Of a DNA stretch of 64,000 bases, positions 21,526-48,045 are shown one piece after another (positions within the stretch are counted from its first letter, which is position 1; each line of letters begins with the position of its first letter). The DNA comes from Alviniconcha marisindica (Eukaryota; Mollusca; Gastropoda; Provannidae). The notes beneath the pieces were generated by a model. It worked only from the letters and a program-made list of their open reading frames with translations. It had not been told where the DNA came from and ran no database searches. The position numbers were made by a program, and so were the translations under genes. The stretch lies in assembly GCA_018857735.1 (NCBI GenBank), contig JABMCL010001387.1, positions 155,001-219,000 on the forward strand, written 5' to 3'.

Positions 21526-23339
21526 GGGGGGGGGGGAGGGGGAGTGGGTGTATGGATGAACACAAACAAAATAAGTTTTAATAGTTTATGAGATAAATTT
21601 ATTAATAATAATATTAAAACTATCTCGACATTTGAAAGAGTATCTTCTTCTTCTGCTGCTGTCAATCTGCGTTCAACTTCTGCCTCAAAATGAAAGTTGT
21701 GGTCTTCAGAAGTCAGTCCTCCATGTTGCCCCACAGCTGTCCTTGCAACACTGCTCCAGGGGGCCACTGCTGCGTTCTCCTTTCTCTCAAAAGGGGGCAG
21801 AACTGTGGAACACGCTCTGGGGACTGTGATCCCATCTGGCATGGGCAGTCTTCAGTATGTGCCAGCCCTGGTCAGCATGTGTGTTAGACAGAGTAGATGT
21901 CTGTGTCCGGTCTTAAAGATGGAAGATGGTGGTTTGTTGCTGTCACTGAAGCCTCAAGGCAGTGGAGTCCTTCCACTTCCAGCTTTGGGGGATAGGGTGG
22001 AATGTCTGTTTGACGACGGCTTTTCCCTCTCTAAAGGCGATGGGATGTTGCGGATGTTGTACAGCAACCAGTTTCATATAAATTTATTCCAAACTATTAT
22101 TGTATTAAGGCTTCACAGAATATTCAGGAACGTGAAAGTGATGGGGCTGAACATGGATACTGATTTAAAATCAACCATAAACAGGGCAGAAAGGGTGACA
22201 TGCAAAGTTGCTAACACTAAACCTTGTGTATTATCATATTAGTCACTTATTTCATTTGGGCTGGCCCCCCCTGAGATTTAAAAAAAAAAAAAAAAATCCC
22301 TCCAGAATTTGGATACAGTAGTGCTATTGTTACTACTAATACTATACTAGTGTTAGTGTTACTCAGCTTCATTTGCCAGATTTTGTTCTTCCATAATGCC
22401 TTATATTAGTTACAAGCAGTACAGGCACTCCATTTCCAACCAGTTGTGTTGATCCAAACACAAAAAGGTTCAAACATTGAGTTGATATTATTATTAAGTT
22501 TTAACTGACTGACTGCAGCTTAAATATTAGTTTATTAGTAATAATTATTACTAGTAACCTTCAAGTATGCATACCCAAATTTGTGGGGTCGTTGTACCGG
22601 CTCCCACACATTCCAAACATGTCCATGGTCAAAGATTAGGGTCTGAAGATTGCAATTACTGAAACAAATGACAACTGTCACAGAAAATCTTGTTCAAAAC
22701 CATGTGATGGTTTCTGATTAATTCCCCCTGTTTCAACTGTTTTTTCCATCAAAATTTATGCCAGGACATGGTCCAAGTCGAGGCCACTATCAAGATCTGC
22801 TAATGTGCTATTAGAACATCCTAACAGTAACACAGTACCTACTAACATTTAACAAGTGTCGCCCTGATAACTCAGCTGTCATGGCTGACTGTACGTTAAA
22901 AACCAATTATCTCTCTCTCTGCACATTTGTTGACTCAAGAAATGAAAAACGATCCTTCACCCTGTCTCGACGGGGAGTCAACATATTGCTCATTCGCTGC
23001 TTTCAGTTCCTTTGCTTCACCAACGTAGCACTGAGTAAATGATATTAAAAAATCTCTTTAAAAACTGAATACCCCCCCCCCTCCCCCCCGTTATAAGTTT
23101 GTTTCTTCTTCACAATGTGTCAAAATACTCTTTAACAGATCTATGAAAATGTGTGCAGAATGAATGAGCAGACGAATTTTCTTTTGTCTGTTCTTATGCC
23201 GACTGCTTCGCCGCTTCTTTGTTAAAACTACATCAGTGGTTTATTCAATTACTGTGTGTAACGGTTTACGTATATATCAATACAGGCCACACTAGAAACA
23301 CGCCTGATCAATACTTCTGGTGCAATTAACCTAACTTAC
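20461..23339. other. Intergenic or 5' intron stretch, no gene recognised
   Basis: Holds (TG)n and a G-rich tract of about 50 bp at 21466-21545, a polyA at 22279-22296 and AT-rich DNA. An open frame pair around 21630-21880 shows no domain and may be a retroelement tail. Confidence 0.45.
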
Positions 23340-23450
23340 CTCAGAGTAGGCTCACACGCATGTGCTTCTGTTTTGATTAGAATTTCTCAGTAGAGGGGGA
23401 TAGCAAATTGAACAAAATGGCGTTGAAGCCTCGCTGCGGCGCAATGATAC
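23340..23450 (-). other. Candidate 5'UTR exon of HMG20
   Basis: The minus-strand sequence ends CTACTCTGAG then gtaagt, a consensus donor, about 4.65 kb upstream of the first recognised HMG20 exon, which itself needs an upstream exon. No coding frame is claimed. The upper limit is a guess. Confidence 0.3.
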
Positions 23451-23650
23451 TGTAAGAAAAACATTTGTTCATTGATGCTCCAGAGAATGTTCTCTTGTGT
23501 TCACAAATGTTTTGCTACATTTTGGTTTTGACATATGCTAGTCATAAAAAACGTGCCAATCAGATCTAGAGCTATTAAATCAGAAATGGAATAATGTACT
23601 ATTTTCAAACAGGACAGCATATTAGAAGTTCCGGTGTGCGCAGGTAAAGG
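23400..23650. promoter_or_regulatory. Candidate bidirectional promoter between HMG20 and the PEAK-like gene
   Basis: The segment is relatively CpG-rich (gcctcgctgcggcgcaatg), has a YY1-like AAAATGGCG and is flanked by outward-facing strong splice donors: CTGAG then gtaagt on the minus strand at 23339, and ACAAG then gtgagt on the plus strand at 23755. This is the layout expected of a shared promoter for a head-to-head pair whose known exons lie at 18.7 kb (minus) and 32.0 kb (plus). It is inferred only. Confidence 0.35.
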
Positions 23651-23652
23651 TC

Positions 23653-23754
23653 ATGTCAAATGATATGCAAATGCAGGGAGCAAATGTTTTGACAGAGCTG
23701 TGCAGCGACAAAGCGTATCCAGCGCCGCGAAAATCTGAGATTCTCCCAGACAAG
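23653..23754 (+). other. Candidate first exon (plus strand), possibly of the PEAK-like gene
   Basis: An open frame of 34 codons (MSNDMQMQGANVLTELCSDK and on) ends exactly at a near-consensus donor, ACAAG then gtgagt. If spliced to the acceptor at 31968, this frame continues through the exon-1 leader and stops at 32045, so it would be an upstream ORF overlapping the PEAK start. It could instead belong to another transcript. Confidence 0.35.
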
Positions 23755-24462
23755 GTGAGTGTTGCAACACTTTCAACGTCTGTTTCACCTTTCTCGACTA
23801 TTTGTTGGTTGCAAGAATGGTCAGTGAGTGGCCTAAGTTGATGTATACTTGGAGGGGACGACCAGATTGGCGTTGACTGGAATCGGTGTGGGTGTGATTC
23901 TCTGGGTGCCAGAGTGACTCACATTCACAAGACAAAAGGGAAACGGCGACCACGCTCACGCTCGGTTCTGTTCTGATTTTACCCCAAACCTGTCACAACA
24001 AACCCACTCTGGCGATAAATCAGCTAGCCTTGGCCTGTGGCCGGTACCAGAAATAGTAATGAGCCGTCCTGAGAATGAAAGTCCCAGCCATAGATTAGAC
24101 GGCCAGCGTTTCAGCATCAATCGATGAAGAGCCACCCCCCTGCTTCCCTCCCCTTCTATTCTGTCGGCTTCGCGACATGCTTGTTGCAGCAGACGACACT
24201 GGCATTTTGTACCGCTACAGACGGTGTTTGTGTTACCCTGCAACAGACGACACTCGGACATTCTACGCGAAAACCTGTTCAGTCCCGTTGGTTTTGCAAC
24301 ACGTCGCAGACAAAATCTAAGCCAGTAGATCTAGACCATGATGGGAAGAGGCATTGATAACCATACTAAAAAAATTACTAGATAAACTCACTCATCAGAT
24401 TTTTATATTTGATGTTTCGTAAATGAAACAAAAGCTGTTTCTACTTTTTTCTCTCTCCCTTC

Positions 24463-24493
<31 letters not shown>

Positions 24494-24532
24494 ACCAACC
24501 CTTAATACTGATTATATTTTGTTTATGAAAAA

Positions 24533-24571
<39 letters not shown>

Positions 24572-25053
24572 CAAAACAAAACAAAACAAAACAAAAACAA
24601 AAAAAGAAGAAAAGAAAAAAGCACAGGATGGCATTGCCACTGATGGAGAGTTGCTGCAATAAAATATGTAACCAGTGATGAGGAGGAAGTCAGGAAGTGC
24701 CTTTTTCTCAGCTGCCTTGTTTTTTGTGGGGGAGTTGGTGACACTGAAGGGAGTGCATAGTGTGTGTGCTAGAAAGTATAAACTGTGTATAGAAGACATC
24801 AGTGTGGAAGGAAAAAACAGGGCTGGTCTGTTGTTTCAGAAAAAGTAATTTCTTGAACGTCGAAGTTATATTGGAAGGAGTCCAGAGAATGTTTCTTTCT
24901 TTCTTTCTTCTGCTTCTCTTTTTTCTTTTCTTTTTTTCATAAAGTTCTCAGTTCCTGATTTGTGTTTCACTTTCAGTAATTTCAGTACTCACAAGTCCTT
25001 TGCGGTGCTGCACAGTGCCTATGGATACATAGATTGGATTTCAAGAGAACTCC
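23755..25053. other. Intergenic, no gene recognised
   Basis: Contains polyC of about 31 bp at 24463-24494, (CA)n at 24536-24568, (AAAAC)n at 24567-24600 and a (TTTC)n stretch near 24892-24935. A short duplication CAGACGACACT occurs at 24190 and 24244. Confidence 0.55.
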
Positions 25054-25258
25054 TGACAAGTACTGCTTGCAGACTTTGTGCCTTTAATGACAAGTACTGC
25101 TCGCAGACTTTGTGCCTTTAATGACAAGTACTGCTCGCAGACTTTGTGCCTTTAATGACAAGTACTGCTCGCAGACTTTGTGCCTTTAATGACAAGTACT
25201 GCTTGCAGACATTGTGCCTTTAATGACAAGTACTGCTTGCAGACTTTGTGCCTTTAAC
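25054..25258. repeat. Tandem repeat, unit 34 bp, six copies
   Basis: The unit is TGACAAGTACTGCTCGCAGA plus CTTTGTGCCTTTAA, nearly perfect at spacing 34. Confidence 0.96.
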
Positions 25259-25884
25259 AGTGAAGTCTGCACTGATTTAAATTTCAGAACTGCATTTTGT
25301 GAAAGCATATATACTCTTGGTCAAGTGACACGTTTCACAGATTGTACAGTGATGATCTGACCAGATCAGCAGCAGCGGTAAATTGCGGGTGCTTGTACTG
25401 TCAAATGTGCTCCTGTAAAATGACTCAAAATAAAAGACCAAGTTATTAGTTATGTCAAATAAAACATTAACAGTCTGATCAATGGCTAAGTAACACTACT
25501 AACACAGTAGTAACATTAATTAATGCTAACACTAACGGATTAGAATAAAATTACTGTCCACGTGTTTCCAAATTCTCAGCCAGTTTTGACACTTTTTCTA
25601 CCTCATGATTTAGATTTTCCTGTTGTGTGACAGCTGGTAGCCGGATTGGTCTAGCCGGATTCCCAAAAGTAGTTAATATATACTGCACTCTCTCTCCTGT
25701 CTATGTTTTTGTTCTTTTTCTCTTTCTTTTTCTTATCCCACCTTATAGGACCCCCCAAAAAGTGCAGCATAATCTGAGCATTTTTCTGCTCATTGGAAGG
25801 TGGCTGTGTAATACAAAGAAGAAGAAGAAGAAACCAAAGATGTTTATGATAAAAGAAACAACAAATGTTACATAACTTAGAGTT

Positions 25885-25930
25885 AGATTGTTGACTGGGC
25901 GTAAAACACCAAGTTACTTACTTACTGGAG
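25885..25930 (+). mobile_element. 3' tail fragment of dispersed repeat family C
   Basis: Contains TTGACTGGGCGTAAAACACC followed by AAGTTACTTACTTACT; shared with 5700-5766 and 61265-61322. Confidence 0.5.
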
Positions 25931-26669
25931 TTAGATTACAGATTAATAATTTAAAAAAAAGTCTTTAATTCAAAGAAGACTTGAGTCAAAAAAGCTAAAA
26001 GCAGTAACACCAACGACAAAAACAAACCCAAAAACTGTGATGTGACTAACGGCGCGCACTGCCATTTGAGAGTGTGCAATTTTATGACACGTATACTGCC
26101 AAAGTGCCATCTTGTTCAGTTGGTGGGATCCTCGCCTAGATGATTTACAAGCAGGCGGAGAGATAATAGTCAGGTGTTGCCGCGCTGCATGGTCTGTGAA
26201 CGGCTATAACAGTGTAAGGTTGCCTAATCGAACAGTGTTTAGAGGGGACACAAGAATGCGCTAAGCAGACTAAACTTGTTGAAGAACGTTTATAAAGGGG
26301 GGGGGGGGGGGGGGGGGGGGACATAGAGACGAACCTTTAAGCATTTAGCTTGTATTTTTGTAAGGGAATTGCAGTCAGTGCGTGACTGGTGCTTCTTGCT
26401 GGAGTGACTTTTTGTTGTTGTTGTTGTTGTTGTTTGTTTGTTGTTGTTGTTTTTTAAAGTATTTTAGTTTTTACTCAGATCATTTCTTTATATATAATAT
26501 CATTTTAAACTGCTGGGTAAACATACATTTTATGTTTCAGAGAGTTTTGTTCTAAAACTGTAAAAGACCACAATTTAAACAGAAACCCTTAGTTGATTGT
26601 TTTTATAATTTTATATATAATATATATATATATCATTTCCATCTCAGTGTACATTATGTGTGTTATAGA

Positions 26670-26760
26670 ACTTATACTATGCTTGTTCAGCGCTTTGAGT
26701 TTGAGCGGCAGGTTAGGCGCTTTACAAATTTCCATTATTATTATTATTATCAGCCGATCA
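26670..26760. mobile_element. SINE/LINE-like tail ending in (ATT)n
   Basis: Reads TTCAGCGCTTTGAGTTTGAG, then GGCGCTTTACAAATTTCC and an (ATT)n tail. A similar tail (AGCGCTTTATGAGATTATTA) is at 45850-45938, next to PEAK-like exon 6. Confidence 0.4.
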
Positions 26761-26795
26761 AAGATAATGTACCTTGCAAACTGTTGTACATGCAG

Positions 26796-26829
<34 letters not shown>

Positions 26830-27426
26830 ATATTTATAGACTTGCATTTTATAAACATTTCCAGTATTCTACTTGAAGTTGAGAGTAACAGAAACAATTT
26901 TCTCTGTATTTCTTTTCTTTCGCACCTCAAAGTATGGATTCACAAAAACCTCAGTAGCTTTAACACTGATCTGTCACTAATGACAGTTTGAAAGAAAGAA
27001 AAAAAGAAGAAGGAGAAACGTTTACCCACATTTTAACTTTTCTCAGAGTTTCGTGCTTGGACGTGGTGTTTAGCTGGACACGAGACACTGTTTCCATAAC
27101 CAGACTATTCCTGGGATCGTGGTAACCTGCACTCTTTTAGTTTTGCTGGTGTGTGTGTGTGTGTTTGTGTGGGTGTAATAATAATAATAATGTACATTTA
27201 TCATGCGCTCATCAATGCCCTGAGCGCTCATCAACGCCCTGTGTGTGTGTGCAATACAACTTTATTGTCTCTTTATAGAGAAATTTGCCTTCTGGCTCAT
27301 TATTTAAATAAAACATTCTATACAGTTTACAGTAATTTATGAACGATCCAATAAAACGTGGAGCTAAAATCGCTCAAATACAAAAGCGACAGGTAAATAT
27401 ACACATGTATATAATATAATAACAGT

Positions 27427-27522
<96 letters not shown>

Positions 27523-27791
27523 CTTCTGGCTCACCAATCACTTAAAACATTCAGTAAATTCTTGCTTAGATTTTGGAATAGTCACTACAGACTAGATTTT
27601 GCTCCTTATTAGTTTATAAATGTATATTTTAATTACTATTATTATTACTTCTGTGGTGACTGAAATTTTAAGGCATCACAGCTGCTTGTGTTATTATAAC
27701 ATATATATATATATATATATATAGATATAGATATATATAGATATATTATATAAGTGGTTTAATATTATTTCATCAAGAAGTACATTAAATG

Positions 27792-27834
<43 letters not shown>

Positions 27835-29519
27835 TAGATAGATAGATATGCATACTTGTACTGTTTGGTTAAAGGAATCACAGTTTATGACTGTCATTTA
27901 TTAATATTACTCTTGTTGCACAAAGTCATAGTATTCATGAGTCACAGTCGTACTGTATACTAATAGTAATATACTACACGCAAGTGCACAGGTGGTGGGA
28001 GTGTGGGGTGCTGGTCCTTTACAGAGTATGGTAACTAGTATCGGTTCTGCTCACTGATTGTTGCATGCTCTGTCAGTCTGTGTACATACTCCTTAACAAT
28101 ACAAATAACATTCCTACAGACACCCAACACCACTCAGTTTCACCCCGGTACTAGTAATAGTATGACTGGCCCACAGTTCCAAAAGGATAGGTTATTGGAA
28201 ACATGGGTGGCTTGGCTTTCGTGTTGTGCCCTAATTAGTTCCACGCCAATAAATCACATGGTTTATCTGTGTTCTGTCTACCTCGTTCTCAGTTAGAGCA
28301 TAATAAAACCCATAAGACTCTTAGAATCTTTGTCCTGTTAGTAAGGACAAGACAACCGTTACTATGCACAGAAAAACGGTTAACTGGTAAAGCTGTTACT
28401 GTGTGGTAATGAAAAGGGATTCCTCAGTGTTTAGTCAATCAGTTGGAAAGCAAAACCAAACTAGTAAAAATGAACCTGAAATAAGTTAACAAAGTCACAA
28501 ATATACAAAACAAGTTCCAGAAATTGTCAGGAGAAAAAAAAGAAGGTACATCAGAACTAGGTGTGACTACAACTGCAATTGTTGGTGGCCAAGATAATTA
28601 AAAATGCAGTTTGGGGTGTTTTTAGCAAGAGTTCATAATTTCATTCTTCTTCTCTCTTTTTTAACTTTTTTCTTCTTTTCTGAACAGTTAATGAGTAGTA
28701 ATTTGTATAAGCAACTGTATGATCTCAAAGGAGTTTTAAGATATTTTTGCAATGACAATTTCTCTGAATTTATAAAAACTTTTTAATCACCAGAGAAGAA
28801 ATTATAAAGCAGTGTCACATGTCATTACTATTTTAACTCAACTAAAGCTGTCAAAATGAGGCTGAGTGTGAAATGGAAATTATATATTATATAAACATTA
28901 TTTTTTTGTAAACATTCTGGGGAGTTATTTCCAATTATCTTTGAAATCTCACCTCTTCATGTTATCGTATTGACTCGCTGTCTTTCTGTGTGTTGTTTGT
29001 GTGTGTGTTGTTTGTGTGTGCGCATGTGGTGACATGCAGAGGTTTGTTTTGACCGTTTGGGTTCTTTGCTTTGTAACGGGCTGTGTGCTCCAATTTGGAG
29101 AAATAGCACACAGAAGAGTACATTATTAAAATATTATTATTAAATAATCTCAGACCGAGTAATAATGATTTGCATTAGTATTAATTCCTTTGGGCTTAGT
29201 GTACTTTCATATTTTGGTATAGTAGAAAGTGTCCAGCTTATGCTGGCTTGCTCCACAATCACAGTGTCAGTTCATCACATGATCAGTACAATTGTCTGAA
29301 TCACTTGACATGTTTTTGGTGCATGGCCTCTGTGTTCTTGACATTTTGTCATGCGTATAACTATAAGCTGTAACGCATTCACACTACCACTATGGCTATG
29401 CACTTGACATTTCGTTAAATCGCTTTGAACCATACAAATTGTGCTGTGCCTTCATCCTGTGACACACCGCTAACAGGCCAAACAGAAATGTGACAGATTT
29501 GTGCCTGTCAATTGATGGT

Positions 29520-30262
29520 GTGAGCCATTTAGCCCATTTTGGGGGCGCCCTACGGATGTAGTGATTAGCTAGAGAGCAGACAGACTGAGGTTCAATCCAC
29601 CTGACAAAAGTGACAGCCAGCCAGCGCTTAGGCTTGCAAACCGTTCCAGTAGCTTGCGACCATTTAGCACATTTCTAGGGCACTGACCAGTTAGTGAACG
29701 CAGAGGTTCAGTCCACCAGCCAACAGTTCTGTCAGTTGGACAGGCATGTGAACTGTTCCAGTAGCTTGCAGGCCATTTACTGACTTAGCGCATTTCTAGG
29801 GCACCGATCAGTTAGTGAACAGGCAGACGGAGGTTCAGTCTACCAGCCAGCAGTTGGACAGGCTTGTGAACTGTTCCAGTAACTTGCAGACCATTTAGCG
29901 CATTTTTAGGGCACTGATCAGTTAATGAATGTGGAAATTTAGTCCACCAGCCAGCGGTTGGACAGGCTTGTGAACCGTTCCAGTAGCTTGGAGACCATTT
30001 AGCCCAGGGCCCATTTTTAGGGCACTGGTCAGTTAATGAACGCAGAAATTTAGTCCACCAGCCAGCAGTTGGACACGCTTGTGAACTGTTCCAGTAGCTT
30101 GCAGACCATTTAGCGCATTTTTAGGGCACTGATCCATTAATGAACATGTATGGATTATGGAAGTTCACTCCACCAGCCAACAGCTGGGCAGGCTTGTGAA
30201 CCATTCCAGTAACTTGTCAATTGTTTGGCCCAGTTTTGAGGCACTAATCAGATAGTAAGCAG
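29520..30262. repeat. Tandem repeat, unit about 115-130 bp, about six copies
   Basis: Units carry CCATTTAGCGCATTTTTAGG, GCACTGATCAGTTA, CCACCAGCCAGCAGTTGGAC and GTTCCAGTAGCTTGCAGACC. They diverge toward both ends. Confidence 0.92.
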
Positions 30263-30829
30263 GCCAAAATTGAGCAGGTCAGCCTGCAAATATCAGACAT
30301 CTGACAAAGTCAGTAATCAGACAGACTTTGAAAAGGTCAGTCAGTGATCACAGATCGGACAGTGAAGTCCACTAACACCAGTAACACAAAGGATTTATTA
30401 CCTGACCTAAAAAAAAAACCACTCAAATTTTATAAAACAGTCAAACACATTGTATAAAATAATTATAATTTGATGATGTCTTATTCCTATTTAAATTTCC
30501 ATTTAGCAATAACACTCTGCCTCGTTTTTGCAGTTTTAGCTAAAATAGCAATGACATTGCATTGCTTTTGCAGATGACATTGGGTCATTGCTCTGATTAG
30601 ATGTTTTTGTTGATTTCTTTTTCTTTTTTCTTCTGTAGTGAACAAAACATTTGACAAATTCAGAGTAAATGAAGTCATCACGGCAGAAGGTAAACTATGG
30701 CTCGCCTGACCGGCTGGTGTTTTTGGGTCTCCTCACACCTTGAGGCTTTTCTACACACCCTGATGTAACTTGTAACTGTCATGGCTGACTGGGCATCGAA
30801 AACCAATTATTTATCTCGCTGCCTTGCCC

Positions 30830-31475
30830 CTGGATGACTGCAAGTGTATTTTGTTTCCTGCCTTTTACTGCGTCAGCATGCTGCATCTTTTTAATCAGAA
30901 GTTGTTCTTGGTCACTGTTGTTGGCAGGGGGCAGGTGATCCCGACTCACACCTTTGTTTGGTAACGGTATACTAGTAGTGGTTCTGCTTACGGTTACGCT
31001 AATTTACAGTATCGCGGATGCAGTGCTGCACACTGTGACGCACTTCATCTTCTTTCATTGGGAAGTGCATACAGCCACATTCTGCCTTTATTCTGCCTCT
31101 AGTTTGATTGTGCATTATCATGTCATCGGCCCTTCATCAAAAACCAATGATCTCTCCAGCCGCCTTAGTTGACTGGGTGAGTGTATTTTGTGTGCTGCCA
31201 TTTAGTTTGACATGCTGCGTCCTTCTAATCTCAAGTTGTGGCTCTTGATCACTTTTGTTGGCAGTGGCAGGCGATCCTGACTCACACCGTTGTTTAGTAT
31301 TGGTATACTGTTAACGGTAGTTATGCCTACAGGTGCCCTAATTACAACGTCCTGGATGCAGTGTACCCTGACGCACTTCGTCTTCTTTAATGAGGAAGCT
31401 ATGGCCACAGTTGTCATTTTGATTATGCTGCTTCTAGTTCTGTCGCGCGTTATCATGACACTGGCCCTTTGGTTG
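30830..31475. repeat. Tandem duplication of about 320 bp upstream of the PEAK-like exon 1
   Basis: The two halves share AGTGTATTTTG, CATGCTGC, a GGCAG-GGCAGG-GATCC-GACTCACACC block, GGATGCAGTG, TGACGCACTTC-TCTTCTTT and ATTATCATG. They have diverged considerably. 30263-30829 and 31476-31765 hold nothing recognised. Confidence 0.75.
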
Positions 31476-31765
31476 TCTCCTAAGGGACTTTAATTATGTG
31501 CAATGAGCGAATGATCTAAGGCAGGCAATGAGGCGTTGATGAGTCCATAGTATAGATAGGTGTGCGCACAGATGTTGACTCAGGAGAACTGGAAGGAGGT
31601 AGAAAAGGGTCCTTCACCCTGCCTTGACCAGAAGTTAAGTCCATGGTAGCTGCTTTCCCAGGAAAGGGCCAGCGCAGTGCCCTAAACCGCTGAGCTGGGC
31701 CCTGTGGCATGTCTCAGAAGGAAAAGTAAATTCTGACTGACACTCACAGTCCCTTGCTTGGTTTA

Positions 31766-31967
31766 CTTACATTGTTACAAGTTACAACATAAGGAGACGC
31801 TGTACGACATTGTGGGAAAGCTGACAAGTAAAATACATTCGGACCCACACTCTGGTTTGGTTTACTTACAAAAGTTACATCGCCAGGAGATGCAGTGGGG
31901 CATTGTGGGAAGGCTGTGGGTGAAATGCATGGCGAATGATTCTGACCTTTGTTTCATTTGCTTGCAG
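31766..31967 (+). repeat. Two diverged upstream copies of the PEAK-like exon 1 start
   Basis: Segments with GAGACGCTGTACGACATTGT-GGGAAAGCTG and GAGATGCAGTGGGGCATTGT-GGGAAGGCTG precede the true exon start GAGATGCAGTGTGGCATTGT-GGGAAGGCTG, at about 95-bp spacing. The copies have lost the AG at the matching position. Confidence 0.85.
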
Positions 31968-32011
31968 TGCCGGGAGATGCAGTGTGGCATTGTGGGAAGG
32001 CTGGAGGTGAA

Positions 32012-46460
<14,449 letters not shown>

Positions 46461-46475
<15 letters not shown>

Positions 46476-46990
46476 CGTGACGTGACGGCCCGACTGGTGG
46501 CGATGCTGGCGGCGGTGAAGTCTGGTGTCATGGTCTGGTCACTAGCTGCAGGGTGACGTGACGTGACGTGAGGGCCCGACTGGTGGCAGTGCTGGCAACG
46601 GTGAATTCTGGTGTCATGATCTGGTCCCTAGTGCAGGCTGACATGACATGACATGACTGGTTACTTGGCTGGTGGTGATGCTGGCAGCGGTGAAGTCTGG
46701 TGTCATGATCTGGTCACTAGCTGCAGGCTGACATGACGTGACGTGACGGCACGGCTGATGGTGATGCTGGCAGTGGTGACGACTGGTGTCATGGTCCGAT
46801 CACTAGCGCTGGATGACATGACATGACGTGACAGCCCGGCTGATGGCGAGGCTGGCAGCGGTGAAGACTGGTGTCATGGTCCGGTCACTAGCGCTGGCTG
46901 ACATGTCAGTGACATGACATGACATGATGCGACGGCACGGCTGGTGGTGATGCTGGCAGAGGTGAAGACTGGCGTCGTGGTCACTAATGA
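46461..46990 (+). repeat. 85-90-bp tandem repeat starting inside the PEAK-like stop-codon region
   Basis: Unit starts match the end of the CDS (GCAGGCTGACGTGACGTGAC) and continue TGGTGATGCTGGCAGCGGTG, AAG-CTGGTGTCATGGTC and CACTAG. About six copies, at 46461, 46547, 46632, 46723, 46810 and 46895. It lies in the presumed 3'UTR. Confidence 0.93.
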
Positions 46991-47641
46991 AGGGTGACAT
47001 GGTCACGTGGCTGTCATGGCATCGCATGTATGTGTAACAGCAAAGGTGGACAGAACGCTCTTGCCGGTGCTAGTCATTTTAGCGGAGGCTGGCATGAGTG
47101 TTTGGACAAAGGCGTTGACGAAGCCCACAGTCCAGCTGATACTTGTACGGATGATGTGATAGTCTGGCTTACACATGAAGCTAACGTGACAGGCTGGCTA
47201 CTGACTTTGGCTGGACGTGATGGTCTGGTCGGTAGCGCGGGCTGACTTCATGGTCCGGTCCGTACCACAGCGTGTCCACTGAGAATTTCCGTTGAGCCCA
47301 CCATGTGCTCCTAAAGTCCAGCTCTGTGGGTCTGGCGTTGCTGGCACAGCGGTCTGAATCTGTCAGCATTGTCTTCAACAGTTTCTGCTGTCTCTTATTT
47401 CTGCTGTCTCTTATTTTCTGCTGTCTCTTACTATTCCAGCAGTGTGGCAGAGCACTGGAGAGGGTTGCTGGGATGATTTGGGAGTGCGGTGCTATGGAAC
47501 GCAACAGAATGTCTGTCTCACGGAGCATTCTGCTCTGACTCCCTGCGTCATCTGTCTTTCTCCCTTGCCAGCGCAACGAGAGCTTCTTGGAACACCCACT
47601 GCATTGTTGCAGAGTGCTGGGCCCCTTGTGTAGGAAGAGCA

Positions 47642-47647
47642 AATAAA
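47642..47647 (+). terminator. Probable polyadenylation signal of the PEAK-like gene
   Basis: AATAAA lies about 1.17 kb after the stop codon at the end of a stretch without further gene structure. The 62-bp CCAAT/CRE-like array begins about 50 bp later. Actual use is not shown. Confidence 0.5.
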
Positions 47648-47689
47648 GTTAAAGGGCGGATAGCCTCTAATCCTGATTGGCTAAAGAGA

Positions 47690-48045
47690 CTGTGATGTCA
47701 TAAGTCAGGCTGTCGTTCCAAGTAGCCTCTAATCCTGATTGGCTAAAGAGATTGTGATGTCATAAGTCAGGCTGTCGCTCCAAGTAGCCTCTAATCCTGA
47801 TTGGCTAAAGAGACTGTGATGTCATAAGTCAGGCTGTTGTTCCAAGTAACCTCAATTCTAAGCGTGATTGGCTAAAGAGACTATGATGTCATATGTCAGG
47901 CTGTCGTTCCAAGTAGCCTCTATTCTAATCCTGATTGGCTAAAGAGACTATGATGTCATAAGTCAGGCTATTGTTCCAAGTAGCCTCTAATTGTGATTGG
48001 CTAAAGAGACTGTGATGTCATAAGTCAGGCTGTTGTTTCAGGTAG
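47690..48045. repeat. 62-66-bp tandem repeat with CCAAT-type and CRE-like motifs, six copies
   Basis: The unit is GTAGCCTCTAATCCTGATTG, GCTAAAGAGACTGTGATGTC, ATAAGTCAGGCTGTCGTTCC, AA. Each copy has GATTGGCTA (inverted CCAAT) and TGATGTCATAA (CRE/AP-1-like) at fixed spacing. Confidence 0.95.

Larger units (their letters stand above)
25259..29515. other. AT-rich intergenic stretch, no gene recognised
   Basis: Contains a polyG of about 24 at 26297-26320, (GTT)n at 26411-26450, a polyG of about 30 at 26799-26828, (CA)n at 27428-27518 and (TA)n at 27701-27750 and 27797-27832, plus dispersed tails listed separately. Open frames here are short and AT-driven. Confidence 0.6.

Noticed and set aside
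21420..22242. Overlapping frames of 140-181 codons on both strands
   Set aside because: Mostly simple-repeat read-through plus a segment that may be a retroelement tail; no firm motif, so no gene called.
25054..25258. CRISPR-like regular repeats
   Set aside because: Units are contiguous without unique spacers and the genome is clearly eukaryotic.
47305..47695. Several 60-150-codon frames after the PEAK-like stop
   Set aside because: They overlap the presumed 3'UTR, disagree in frame and strand, and carry no domain.
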